From the NCBI GenBank assembly GCA_019722365.1, contig JADFUC010002313.1, forward strand, positions 806,001-870,000: 64,000 bases of DNA. The letters are read 5' to 3'. Below the pieces are notes generated by a model. The model did not search any database. It was not told where the DNA came from and saw only the letters and a program-made list of their open reading frames with translations. Positions 48,301 to 61,440 of the stretch are shown piece by piece (position 1 is the stretch's first letter; each line of letters opens with the position of its first letter). The DNA is from Lithospermum erythrorhizon. Taxonomy: Eukaryota > Streptophyta > Magnoliopsida > Boraginales > Boraginaceae. The translations under genes and the position numbers were made by a program.

Positions 48301-51300
48301 TTCTCCTAGATTCCTCCACTGCATTATGCATTTGAATTTTACTTAATCATTCTATGTTAGGTAGTATATCAGAATGATATGGATCTAGGCTAGGGACCCT
48401 TCAAACTAATAAATAATTTTGGACACAATTATGCCAAGTCTCAATTAACCCGTATTTATTCCTAAAATATATATTGAGCCTTACTTGATTAAGGGATGGA
48501 TGACACATGCTGCCATACATGTATCATAATATTACTCGTAACATGGAGCATAAATGATTGAGATTAATTCATCGTTTATTAGTCACAATAGCTATTAGTG
48601 ACGAAGTTTATCTTAAGGGATTTTATATCACGTATACTCTCTTTTCCGATAGTGACAAAACATTCAAATGGATGATGATGATGATGCTCAAACTTATAAA
48701 TTCAAATTGATAAATGCTACTGAAACTTAAACCTCAGATTCTTTAATTACTGTTTGGAAAGATCAAAATGATATATTTCATATTACCTATATTTCAAATT
48801 AATTGACTTTCTCAATTTTCGAGACACAACTTTAATTATCAATTACTTTTTCTTACATTTATAGAAAATTATAAAAAAATAAATAATATTGAAATATTCT
48901 AAGGCCAATTCAATAATATCAATTTTATATTTTTTGAATTAATAAATAAAAATAATTTGTGATCAAGCGTCATGTTAAGCATTCAATTAATTTAAATGGA
49001 AGCGGAAATTCATATATATTATTACATAAAAATATGTCTCCTAACTCAAGATCAAAATAACGATATTTCCTTGCATATATTGACCATGAAAATATATATG
49101 TAACTCCATCCTAGGTTTGCTTCAATCATTATTCCATCATGGTTATGTATAATATTCACCACATCTTTTCAACCTTTGTACCAGCTGTATAATAATGTTA
49201 ATCTATAAACTAAAGCATCAAATTCGAAAACTGCTGAATCACTTTAAATATTATTTTTTTCAATTGAGATAGACCACTAGAGAATTGAAGATCTCTTGAT
49301 TTATTCACCTTATTTTGGCACATATGGATCATACGTTGAACTCTGATGAGTGATGACTAGAAGTCAAAGAGTACTAGATCTTGTTTCTTTCTCATAGTTG
49401 GTTGATTCAACTAACGAATGTCCTACATTTTATCTTCTAGTATTAATTTCATCATTGATGGATGGATAAAAGTATCTTTAATTTATCATCCACCGAAATG
49501 CATTTCACTTGGAGGCTCTTTTAACATTCTTTTCGTTTAATTTTAGTTGTCTTCCCAATTATTTCTGTAAATTAAGAAAAATAAATAATCAAATATATTG
49601 AAAATATAAAATGTCGATTAATTTGTTAAGCTATCCCCAATTATTTAATTGATAATTTAATAACGAAAAAACATCAAAAAAATATATTGAAAATATAATA
49701 ATATAATTTTTTATACTAAAAGTACAAATATTTTAAAACTAAAAATTAAGGTTAGAAAAGGAAACGGAGTGAGTGTAATTTAATTAATATTAAATGAAAG
49801 TAATGGGATAATGAAGAATTGATTGGTGATGTTGTTTTAATGTCAGGACCATGTCTCAAGTCTCACATACAATGTCTTAGATTGTTCGGCAAAAGACGAC
49901 TAACTGATGTAGAGAAATTTGAAAGATTATCATAAATTAATTCTAAGTTTTTAAAATATAATATATTTGATAATTTTTTGACCTTAATACCACATTTCTA
50001 GCCTCAAACCTTCTTCTTCCCACCACCACCATCACCATCATTGCGGCCTCCCTTCCCCTTCCTTGTTAATTGATGGTAGTTATTATGTTGGGATATGGTT
50101 TCGAAAATTTAGGGATAATTGTGGTGGTGATATTCAGGGGTTGGGGTTTGTATTAGGGGTGATGGTGGTGGTTTGGCGATATTTGAGTTAGTTGATGATG
50201 TTTAAATTAGGGGTATTAAAGTCTTTTCATGAAAAAGGTGTGATAGTGAGATAAAAAAATAACCAATTGTGTTATATTTTAAAAATTATGGTCAAAGTGT
50301 GATACTCTTCCAGAATTTATAACCATTAAGTCATCTTGTTTAAATAATTATGTTCTACATTAAAACTCGGTATACCTCACATATATAATGTAGGTTGGCG
50401 GTTGCAAAGTGGCCGATTAAAGTATTTTATTTTGCGCCGATAAATTTTTTTTTATTTTAATTTTTGTAGTAAACTTCTTCGTGGTGTGTGGCTATGAAGA
50501 TAAATTTTCGATGGCACTAAACATAAATATTATCTGCTACGTATCTTTCTAGTAATTATCGTGAGAGAAAATAAAAGTTGTTTCGTATATATTTTTAAAC
50601 TTCGTCTTGTTCTTTGGGTTTTTAAATTTGTTGTTTTTGTTATAATTTTATTATAAAATTATAAAATAATTCTTATGACTAGCTTCTTATCTCTTAAATT
50701 TATATAATAGGAGTAGGAATATATTTCGATCGTTAATGTGTCTGAGTTGATTTGCTGGTAGTCCTCGTATTGGGATTCTTAAGAATATTGGGCTAGTCAC
50801 AACATATGCTAAGGATTGACATATATATAAATATCATAACAATTTAAACAGAATTCAAAACGAATAACTCATAACATCTACCTATTGAGATTTTTAAAAA
50901 AAAACCATAATGAAAGGTATTGGGATGGGTATCGTTTAATTAGCAAAAGTAGAATAAATAAATAAAATAAAAATCGCCGTAGTTATAAATAGTACGTAAC
51001 ATTAGTAGGTATCTATGCTAATTAAACTTCAATGATATCGTTTTAAAAAAATAATAATTGAAGAAGTAATAGATTATAGGTTATTTGTTCATCATAAAAT
51101 AACATTGATTGTGATTTGAATGTATGCATGTCTCACTTCCAAGTTCCAACTGTCTTTCTAGATTATTTGAGCAGACACTTGCTCGGCCGTCTAATTGTTC
51201 AACATTTATTGGTTGCATGTGATCATATTCAAGAATTCTATATCCATTTACGTACTATATTAGGTATGATAATTAATTTAGTGGTACTAAAAATGATGAA

Positions 51301-51894
51301 CCACTTCTATGAAATACTTGTACTAACCGGTAACACTCGTCAACAACAATATATCTTAATGTCTCGAAAAAGTCTACTGCTTTAATAAGATAAGGAATCG
51401 CATAACATCGACCCAAGATAAGCCAGAAATAAAAGATGGCTCAATACACTATTGACACTGAAGTAGTAAATAATATTATATTTTACTTTTAGATCAATTT
51501 CGAAACATTTCTTTTAAGGGTAAATGGTAACATTAAAAAATTAAGTAGTCATAATCATTCTTAGCTAACAACTTAGCTGAATTTCATTTTGAGTAACCAA
51601 AAGAGTGTGTTTTCAGATGAGCAACAACAGGTGCCAAACACCTCCTCTATTAGAGAAGTCCAGTCTATGGTATCATGAATGTACATTCTTCCTTAAAATC
51701 TTGGCCAATTGCCTAAGTTCTACACTCGAAAGAGTTATTATAACCTGAATACATTCTCTTCAAAATTTTCAAGGACAGGTTTTAAACCTACGGCCATGTC
51801 AAAATCTTGAAGTGTTGTGTTAGCCGCCATCGATAACGTGTATCTCAAATCCTAAATAAGACACGGTATTGTCTCAGAGGCAACGATCGTAAGT
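48301..51894. other. AT-rich intergenic region
   Basis: No gene is supported. Noted: a CCACCACCACCATCACCATCA run at ~50018 with a partial inverted match (GATGGTGGTGG) at ~50160, a GATGATGATGATGATG run at ~48672, and a Stowaway-like right end (ACGGAGTGAGTG) near 49764. The last few hundred bases probably include the 3'UTR of the minus-strand TcdA-like gene. Confidence 0.4.
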
Positions 51895-54800
51895 TCATAA
51901 CCCGAAGTCTAGCTCTGCTCTCTTCAATACTGCTGTAATCTTGGCAAAAAACTCTGGTTCCTTTTCCTTTATATCGTCAAGTGACCTAGACTCGTGTTCA
52001 TCAACCTGTAATTATGCACCGTGATATGGTATCAGCATCCTCTGTCATCTAGTTCAAGTAGAGAATATAATGCAAATCTTTCTAGGCAAGGAACACGCTG
52101 TTTGAATCTGCAGATTAAAGGTACGCATATTGACTAGTTTCACTCTATGATGAATTTACTTATAGAAATCTTCAGTTGGCACCTTGTAACTAGTAATCAT
52201 TACAAGGACTAGGAAGGGAGAAAGTCGCATTTAAAACTCTGCCCCTTTCAAGGATCAAACAAAGGTACAATATGATCATAGAAAGAAGGGACACAGATCA
52301 TAAATAACCACATATTGTACTCACAATATGATGTCAACAAAATTTATAAGAAGGTAACTCGCATCAAAAGTGATAATGCAAATTACTTAGCACACGAGCT
52401 AACCAAATACTAATGCCTAAAACATATTTTCTTACAAGGAGTAATTTTTCATTAGTGATGTTTATGTATTACAATTGTGTAGTACATAAGATTCTTACTA
52501 TGATAAAAAAAAAAAAAATTAAATATCACTTACCTCGTTGAACTTCAAAAGAAGTAAATTAGATATAGATGCTGGCTTTGTCCGGTCCCATCTGACAAAA
52601 TATACTGGTTATAAAGAAATGCTCGGTACAGATTTATACCTACTCTGACAAGAGAGAACAACAATTATGTTTGAGGAATCCTACATCTACACGGTTACAA
52701 GACATTATCATATAACTATTGCTATTAGCTTTTAAAATGGTATGGCTTCAATTATGGATGTGTCAAACCGTATACCATGTCAAACCTTTTACTTAGTTAC
52801 TCCCTGCTTACCGGCATCTGTACTCCATTAATATCAATTGAAAAGCAAGTTACCAAGGATTTATACCTCACAAGCATTAACTCATTGATGGAACGCCACA
52901 TTCCACGACCTACATCTTTACTGGATTGATCTCTTGCACTTCTTCCCCGCCACAACTCCTTTACAACATACATAACTTCATCAACATCAACCTGCAATAG
53001 TTAAAAAGTACATATAACATCAGAAAGTAAGGTAGCAAATGAGACATGCAGATTCAAGTAAGTAAAAGGGATCCTGATATAATTCCTTCTTACAACTTTC
53101 TAAAAACTTTACTCTTATAGAGTTATAGTGTTCACAAAGTTCAAGATCACAGTTCTCTTCTGATTTATGGAAATTCAAGGAGCTCCAGTTTCTTATAATG
53201 AGTCCAGAAACTGAGGAGCTCAGTACAAACATTTTATTGCTTTATAAATAATTACTCCCGCCGCTTATTGTATGAGTGAACTAGTTAAAATTTTCTTGAT
53301 CATTGGATTGAATCTTTGACCAAGTTTTGTCGATAAACTAAACAACATTTTAGGATGAAACATATAATGTGAAGCTCTGTTGCTTCCATGAGCAGTAAAT
53401 AAATGTCTATTGAGTTTTGGCTTTTGAGTAGGGGTTCGGTTGGACTCGGATAAAATTCAGTCTGAATTCGATCAGTCCGAATCCGACTGATTTTCGGATT
53501 AAAAAACCGGTCGGACCGGACCGGTTTTTTGAAACATATTTTTTGACCAGACTGGACCGGATCCGGTTATTGTCGAGTCGGACGGATTATAACGGTCGGT
53601 CGGTCCGATTTTACAATTAATTTTTTTTTTAAAATAAAACAAAATGAGTAAAGTATAACCTAGAAATTAGAATCCTAAGGGACTAAGCGGTAAACATTTG
53701 CATGCCGTTTTAACTTAGCGGTCAAACACTATTCAAGAACCCCCACCCCCCTTGTCGATTTCTCAAACCCAAATCTTGACATACAGAGCAAAGCACTTGA
53801 TATTGTTCTTGATTTCATCAAAGTATGGTTTCATTTTTAATATTTTTAACTTGTTCTCCTACTTTTGATTATGTTTCATTTTAGTTTATTATTTCTAATA
53901 TTTGATTATGTTTAATTTTAGTTTATTATCTCAATTTTTTTCATTTCGAATTTGTTTATTATTTTTAGTTATTTGGTTGTTTATTAATTTTTAGTTATTT
54001 TTTCGAATGTTATTATTTTTTATTGTTGTTTTAAGTTTATTGATTTGTTTTAATTTCAAATGTTTAAGTTTATTATTTACGTAATTTTTGAATGTTTAAT
54101 TTCCAAATTATGAATGAGTTTTAATTTTAGTATTTAAGTTTATATTGATTTTAACGTAATTTATGAATGTTTATTAATTTTAGTATATATTTTAGTATAT
54201 AAGTTTATTGATTTCCAGATTTTAGTAATTTTCAGATTTGTTTATTAATTTTAGTATATAAGTTTATTGATTTGGTCTCCTTTATATTGATTTGTTTAAT
54301 TTTACTATATAAGTGTATATTGATTTCTATAATTTATTAATGTTTAATTTCTATAATATTGATTTGTTTAATTTTTAGTATATGTTTGTTTGTTTTGTTT
54401 GTGTTACTACTTGAGGGAGTTAATATGGTTGAGCAATCAGTCGATTCTACGTTGTGAAGGTGAAACCATGGCGGATTATTGGGGTATGAGTTGAAGATGG
54501 AGTAAACTTCGAAAAATGCCTGCAGGTTATGAGGTAAGCCCGAGCGTCACTCGCCCAATTATAAGCATAACTTTTATTATAAACCTCTTTCTGTGCCTCG
54601 CATGTACGATTTAGGACTCGTCTTTAAATAGTATTGGAAACTTATAAGCGTCTTTGCAAATTACAGAACCTCGTTCTGAACCTCGCGTAACACGAGTTAA
54701 GACTCCATCTTTAAGCGATCTCTTTGAGAAACCGAGAAGGACTGATAGATGTTATTCAACTTTGTGCTTCCGCTTTGAAAAAGTTTCGGGTAAAAAAGAG

Positions 54801-57800
54801 CTAGATGTTTGCATTGTTCTAATACTTATCTGGTGATACTAATAAAACATGAGTAACTTGGTGGGTTAAATAATCATATTAAAGGTGTCCATTAACTTTC
54901 AATGGAATAAGAAAATTGTTGAAAATAAATATAAGAATCAGCAATTAATGATATACGTACTTTAAAAGTGATGGATCGCGTTATTAGTTGGTATAAAGAC
55001 TAAGGGCACTTGATATTAAGAAACTTATGGATTAACTTTTTATCTAATATGCGTATTGTTGATGATGAGTTGTCATTTAATTTTGTTGAAGGAGAAGGAT
55101 TTAGGGAGTTTGTTAAAGTAGAGCTTCATTTATCCTTCCTTGTAGAATCTTATTGTTGATTGTTGTTTAGATTGTATGAAAAGGCTTCGAGTTGAAAATA
55201 TTCTTAAGCATCGTAGGTTGTGCTTAACTACCGATGGGTGACTTCGATTGAGAATATCGATTTACTTGTTTTTGATTCTTCGTTATATTGATGATAATTG
55301 GAAACTTAAAGAAAAAATCTTGAATTTTGTTTGATTGAAAGTCATAAAGGAAAATGATAGGGAAAGTTGTTTGAGACTTGTTTGAATGGATGGGGGAGTT
55401 TGATAAATTTTGATTGTGTAGATAATCGTCTTTCCAAATAGTGGAGCTTTAGACTACTTGAAACAAGGTATTGGAAGGAGGAGGTTGTAAAAATAAATAT
55501 TTGCATGTTGAATTAATGCTTTCCGTATTCTTAACGCAATTGTTAAAGAAGGTTTGAAAGAAGCAATCTCACTTTTATTTTGAAGAATAGATATGCTATG
55601 AGTTTGTGAGGTAAATGCTCCCCGAATGAGTAAATTGTTGCTTGAGTGTGTTTCTTGGAGAAAATTGAGTGTAAGAAGAGGGTTTGTCTTGATGTGGAGA
55701 CAGAATAGGTTGAGAAGGGATGATCTTTAGTTATTGTAATTATTTCAAGAGGTGGAAGAAAAATGTGCATTTTGATGGACCTCTTGATAATGATGATTGG
55801 GTAAAAGTGAAACATTTCAGTTTCGAGACAAATTTCTAAGTTTGTTTTATGAATTCTACTTTAGCATTTTTAGTTGTAATTTTCATCTACATTTTCTCTT
55901 TCTTTGAGCCAAATTGTTATAATGTCACATTCTGATAAAGAAAAGCTGCAAAGTATTGATGATCTTGTTTTTTTTGAAGAAGATGGTGACAATGAAAGCT
56001 AAATTTGACAAGTATTGTGTTAATCTTTAGTGTTAGAACAATCGTGCTTATGGGAGTTGTCTTTGATCCTAGATATAAGTTTAAGTACCTCAATTTTTGC
56101 TTCAAAAAGTTATATGGTGAGCGTGCTATTGGAAGGATCAATGAAAAGGGTAGACTCATGGTTGACACAATCAAATTGGAATTAGAAGTATTGTATTGAG
56201 AATATATGGATCGATATGCATTCAAAGAAGTCAATATGAATTATAATTCTAATGTTGTCAATGAAGAGAATCTTGAAATTGAAAGAGATGGATTCTAAAT
56301 TTCCGAATGGAATTAGATATGGAGGAATCGCCAGTAAGTAATGAATTGACTCGATATTTGAGTGAAACTTTGTGAGAATGTTGGAGATTTGAGCGTTCAC
56401 AGAATGGTAGAAAATAGAATTGAGATTTCTGTTTTGTCTAAAATTGATAGAGATGTTTAGTTATTCTAGGTTTCGACGGTTCTTTACAAGCAAGCGTTTA
56501 GCACGAGGGAGGTAGAGTTTTGAATGAGTATAGAAGTTAACGAAACTAAATACTGATTGAGAAATCTTTGTTTTTGTCTTCAATTGGTTAAGCGAAGGAT
56601 GGCGCGATTGATTTGATGACTACTTGTGGAAGATGTTGAGAAGTATGAAAGAATTTCATATGATATGTTTATATCATTAGTATTTTTTTGTAATCATGTT
56701 GTATTTTTTTTCTTTTACATGTTTTATATTTCCCCAATATAAATTGAATTATACATGTGGAAAGCTTGATGAAGTTGTCTTTGTGGATGTGTTGATTTAT
56801 TTAAATCGTTTTAGCATATTTTTTGGACATTTGAACTTTATTATTAATGCTGTTTTGAACATTTGAACTTATTTATTATTATTCTTGTATTTGGCATTTG
56901 AACTTCATTTTGTTAGTCTTTAAATTGATTGCGTTGGATATTGTTATTGGTTTCGTATGATGTGTTTTGTTAGTCGTAGAATTAATTGGGCACAATATAA
57001 GTATAAAATTTAGCCCCCAAAAGCAAGTATAAATGTCTGTTAATGGCCACAGTGAAAACCGGTCCGTGCTTAAAAAACCGAAACTGGTTTTACGGTTTCT
57101 TCACCCCAAAAACGGTAAAACGGTCGATCGAACCCCTACTTTTGAGCATCTTTAGATACGAATGGTGTACCAGAACATAAGAGTTCAAGAAATGGACAAC
57201 TGTGCAACGTGTCCCATACCTGTGTTCCTATTGCTATAAACAATAAATTATAGGAAGTTATAGATACGAATGGTGTACCAGAACATAAAGAGTTCAAGAA
57301 ACCACATCATATCGAAGTAGCGACCCATACCTGTGTTTCCATTGCTGAGCCGTACACCAACTCTTCATGCTCAATAAGGCGCTGGTGCAGCACGTGGTAA
57401 TGTTCTGTATCCAAATTAACCACTGGCTCCATTTGGACTTGCACTTCTGCCAGTTGTGTCACAACATATGATGCCATGACTTGACCAAATATCGCAGGTA
57501 TAGAGCCAAGGACGGGAATGATGCGAACTCTAAATCCTGGCACAATCTAACAGACAAAATTCTTTATTAGAGTAAAATGAGGAACGATAACAGATTTAGC
57601 TTTAGGTCAGTGGTCTAATTAATGATAAGAACTTCATGGCGAACTTAATATTATTTGCTCGACACAATGCTACCAGAAGATATTTATAATAACAGAATAT
57701 CATTAAAATAAAATCAGTTCCTATAAATAGAAAGCACCTACATGTTCTACAAATAGAAAATGTTAAAAAATGTGAAAGATATCAGCACTCTTACTTGATA

Positions 57801-60800
57801 GTCTGAAGGATTTCCTTCTTCCCCGCTAGGAGCTTTAAATGGTAGTAGCTTCGCCTTGGGTTTTTCCAAGGAAAATACCACAGGGATACCACCGTCAATG
57901 CCAAAATCTTTGCGTAGGCGATGTCTGACCTGCAATTAGCCTTCTTAAATTTAATGAACCAATTCTAGATATAATAATAAAAGAGTTTTCAGATCAAGTC
58001 CAGTCTGTAAATTCATGAACGGAAGAAATTACTTAGATTTAGGTAGCAGGTGAAGAAATATTATTTTCAAAAATTCAAATGCATAATATTTTGTTGCCAA
58101 GCATGAAACTCATAAGATCTTCATTTGTTATAGTTGACATCAGCATCATGAGTCAAATGAAAGGTTAACATGTTATAGTTGCTTCAATTGACAAAAATGA
58201 AGGGACCAGTTTCCTATAGATCTAGAAAAAAACCTTGAAGAACAGTATGCAAGAGAGGCGATGAAAATGGCCTGAATTTTAACAGTAACACAATTATAAT
58301 ATAAATCCAAGTCCAAAATAAAAACTTATAACCAAATGAGGAAATCTTACTGCCCGAGATAGCGGGTCATTGGTCGACTCTCGCAAGTCTGCCACACGAA
58401 TTCTAGTTGGATCTGCTCTTGCTCCAGCTCCTGTGGCGGATAAAACTTTCAGACCCCTACGAACACAAGCAGCAAGAAGTGATACCTGAAAAGATATGAT
58501 AGTGATACACACACCTTCAATATTTGTCATATCAGTGGTATGACATACAACAGTTATTGGTCCTGAGCCTCTTGCAGTTACATATTAAGTTATTAACAGA
58601 AATTAGAGTAATAACTCACATAGCCACAAAAGACGATTTTTTTTCTTTGTTTTGTGGGAATAACCAGAATACCTTGGTATCTATGTTATCAATGCAGTCC
58701 AGGACAAAATCAGGTGACCCAGAGAGAATTTGTTCTTCAGTGGATGAATCATATAATAGCACTTTGGCATCTACATGGCATTCTGGGAAAATTGATAAGA
58801 AATGTTTCTTAAGGCAGAGTGCTTTTGAGGTACCAACATCCTCTCTTGTTGCGACAGCATGACGATTCAATGATGAAACTGATACCTTCATTCACAATCA
58901 CTAAAATATCAGTACTTGCATAAGTCTATTATCAAATAAATCACATCAAATTAAAACAAATTAAAATAACTTTTTCACTCATATCTCTTCTCATTCATAG
59001 GTATGAAAGAAGCAGCCAAGCAAAGGAAGGACGGGTCAACTTATACAGAACAAGGAGCGGAAAAAATGACATTGAAAATTCCTTCTGAGAAGTGCCAGAG
59101 TTATTCAGGTAGCTTTACTAAGTCAATGAAAATGGAGAAATTTTTCACTAGCACAGAAATTTTAACAAGGAATTATAAGAGAATTCACTCTCTTTTCTTA
59201 GCCAAGTCAACCTGTAAAAGAGATAATAACTATGTCTATGAAAATGGAGAAACTTTTCACTAGCACTGAAATTTTACTTTGACGGACGGATTGACATAAT
59301 ATATATGCATAAATATTCCTAAATTTTTCAGTCTAGAAGCATAGGTTCCACATAATAGAGACCGATCAAAGAAGCCAAACTATCATACTCAATTACAAAT
59401 CAGTTAATTTTCTCAAGCAAAACACACCTGATCGAAATCCACAAGAAGGAGCCTGCCGACTCCCGATCTCAAAAGCATGGAAGCAGCGTGGCTTCCAACA
59501 CCCCCGAGCCCAATAACCACGACATATGATTCAGTTACTTTTTTCTGGGATTCAAGGCCAAAAAACTGAATGTTCCTTTGAACATCAGAAAGAGGGCCAT
59601 CAATAATAATAATAAATATAGCCAAATATGAAAGCATTTAACTTGATCGATTATGCTATTAAGGTAACACAGTAATAACATGTCAGGACTTAGGAATTCA
59701 CTTTTGAAAAAATACTTAAAAGGAGTTACAAACCACAGTCTTTGTAATTTAGTGTAACATGCACCAAATATGTGCATTCCAAGCATGCTTTTATAACTTA
59801 TAAAAAGAAGGATGCTTTCAAAGTTTCATGTGTCACCTATATTTCATGCAGAATTTTATATTCACGGCTGACTGATTCCAGATTACTGCTTAAACACTGT
59901 TTAGCTTGTCGTTTGGTGCCTTCTTTAATATTGTCAGCAAAAAAAAAAATCAAGTATCTTATCTATTACATATTTATATCTGATAAAGGTGTAAGAAACA
60001 GTATGAAGAGAGCCTGGATTCCATCAAACAATTCTCTTAACTGGAGTTTTTTTCTTAAGCTTGGAAATAATTTTCTCAGTGCAAATTATAAGTTGATTTA
60101 CTTATTGATTAAACGCATATGAAATACCTTGGAAAGGCTGGTTACTTTACTGTGTCCTTCACTGATCAATTCAAGAACATCCTCAATGTTATAATAGGAA
60201 ACATAGAATGTGTATTGTCTTAGAAATACTGCTCTAAAGCTTTTTAAGAACGGTGTCGGTATTTTAACATGTTATTTTAAGGCATGAAAACAATGAAGAT
60301 CTAGGCCAAAGAAAGAAAGTTTGATCAACTAAATGAACTTTACTAGCACTAGGTTGCATTTAATATACAATTTTTGTCTACCTGGTCAATTGTTCAGAAA
60401 CAATTTCATCCAATAGAATGTCCATGCCAGTCAATGCATGATTTCCGTGTCTGTTGGAACTTTTTCCTTCCACAGTTTTATCTTCCATGGTCCCTGGCCA
60501 ATTACAACAGAAAGAAAACTAAAATCATTCCGACATAAGTTTTTGCTCATTTAGAAGCTACTCATCGAAGACATGCTGACAAAAAAAATTAACTTCAAAA
60601 GTTATACGATGTTATTTATATTCTCAAAGAAATACTACTATCACCTCTAATTCTGCGAGCTCCAGATCAGAAGAAGACTGTCCAAATATAAACCCCAAGA
60701 TCATGTGGTATTTCAAATTCTAACAATTACAATTGCTTTAGAGTGCTCTATCTTGGTCTTCAAACACATCCTAGTTTTTTATCTTCGAACTGCCTCTACG

Positions 60801-61440
60801 AATCATTTCATTCCAATGACATCCACTAATAACTTTATATAATAAAATGCATAACACCTTTCATCAATATGACAATATCTAACCAAAAGTCATTCAACAT
60901 TTTGATTGACACTATTACTTCACTTATTCAATATACTCCTTCCAATTAATATTTTACCCGGTATTGAGCTACAGAGTCTACAATTCAGCTTAATCAGTTA
61001 GTTGGCTTGAATTCTCGCAACCAACGTGGAACTTATTCCATCAAAAGCAATAAGTCTAACTACTTTAATTTTCAAGAAATTGAAAAAATCACCTTAATTA
61101 GCTAACTAATCATGATTAAATAAAACAAAATAAAAATCCTTAATTTCTTCCTCCAAACACACATAAAAAATGAAAAATGAAATACCAAGTAATACGTACC
61201 ATTTGATTTTACTGTCTCTTTAATGTATGCCTTTTTCAGCTTTCTGAAGAATAAGAATTAAACAAACAATTAAAAATTGCAGAGGAAATGGTTAATGTGA
61301 TTTAAAGATGGCAAAAAAAAAAAATAGTAGAAGAAGAAAAAAAGGAACCTTGGGAGAAGTTTGAAGAGGACAAAAGTAGCAACTGAGCCTAAGATAGCTC
61401 CACCTCCAATTAATGTTATTGTCTTAACTTTGTCTTCCAT
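51895..61440 (-). CDS. tRNA threonylcarbamoyladenosine dehydratase-like (TcdA/Tcd1, ThiF/E1 fold)
   Basis: Eleven minus-strand exons join in frame to 462 residues: 61440-61349, 61243-61200, 60493-60382, 59575-59428, 58885-58673, 58485-58351, 57929-57795, 57546-57331, 52991-52867, 52591-52534 and 52005-51895. The family uses ATP to cyclise t6A to ct6A at position 37 of tRNAs. The ATP-binding loop VVVIGLGGVGSHAASML is at residues 101-117, then LLLVDFDQVSVSSLNRHAVA with the conserved Asp, Asn-Arg and His, DFVLDCIDNIDTK, and the GAGARADPTRIRVADL block. The C-terminal domain has HRLIEHEE-like (QRLIEHEELVYGS) and MWRSINELMLVR segments. Residues ~8-28 (TLIGGGAILGSVATFVLFKL) form one membrane helix, as in the yeast proteins anchored in the mitochondrial outer membrane. 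The intron 57330-52992 is enlarged by a complete hAT insertion. All motifs look intact. Confidence 0.9.
53421..53428. repeat. Target-site duplication of the hAT element (left)
   Basis: CTTTTGAG directly abuts the TAGGGGTTCG end; the identical octamer follows the right end. Confidence 0.9.
53429..57138 (+). mobile_element. Complete but degenerate hAT transposon (3.71 kb) in an intron
   Basis: The ends are inverted: TAGGGGTTCGGTTGGACTCG on the left and, reversed from the right end, TAGGGGTTCGATCGACCG. They are flanked by a perfect 8 bp target duplication, CTTTTGAG, at 53421-53428 and 57139-57146, the size made by hAT elements. Subterminal DNA is rich in CCGG/ACCGG words. Transposase pieces on the plus strand keep family order: DDELSFNFVEGEGFREFV (~55064), LTTDG and YIDDNWKLKEKILNF (~55226-55330), NAIVKEGLKEA (~55535), MGVVFDPRYKFKYLNFCF (~56049), then C-terminal dimerisation-domain pieces (~56340-56650). 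Many stops and shifts make it non-autonomous now. It lies opposite to the host gene's direction. Confidence 0.9.
57139..57146. repeat. Target-site duplication of the hAT element (right)
   Basis: CTTTTGAG directly follows CGAACCCCTA, the right end of the element, and matches the left copy exactly. Confidence 0.9.
57154..57346 (-). repeat. Duplicated exon end and splice donor of the TcdA-like gene
   Basis: AGATACGAATGGTGTACCAG starts at 57154 and again at 57262. Both copies continue through GAGTTCAAGAAA and end in CCCATACCTGTGTTCC or CCCATACCTGTGTTTCC and ATTGCT. On the minus strand each copy therefore carries an exon end (..ACACAG) with a GTATGG donor. The copy at 57262-57346 is the one used in the coding model. 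The middle of the copies is diverged. Confidence 0.75.
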
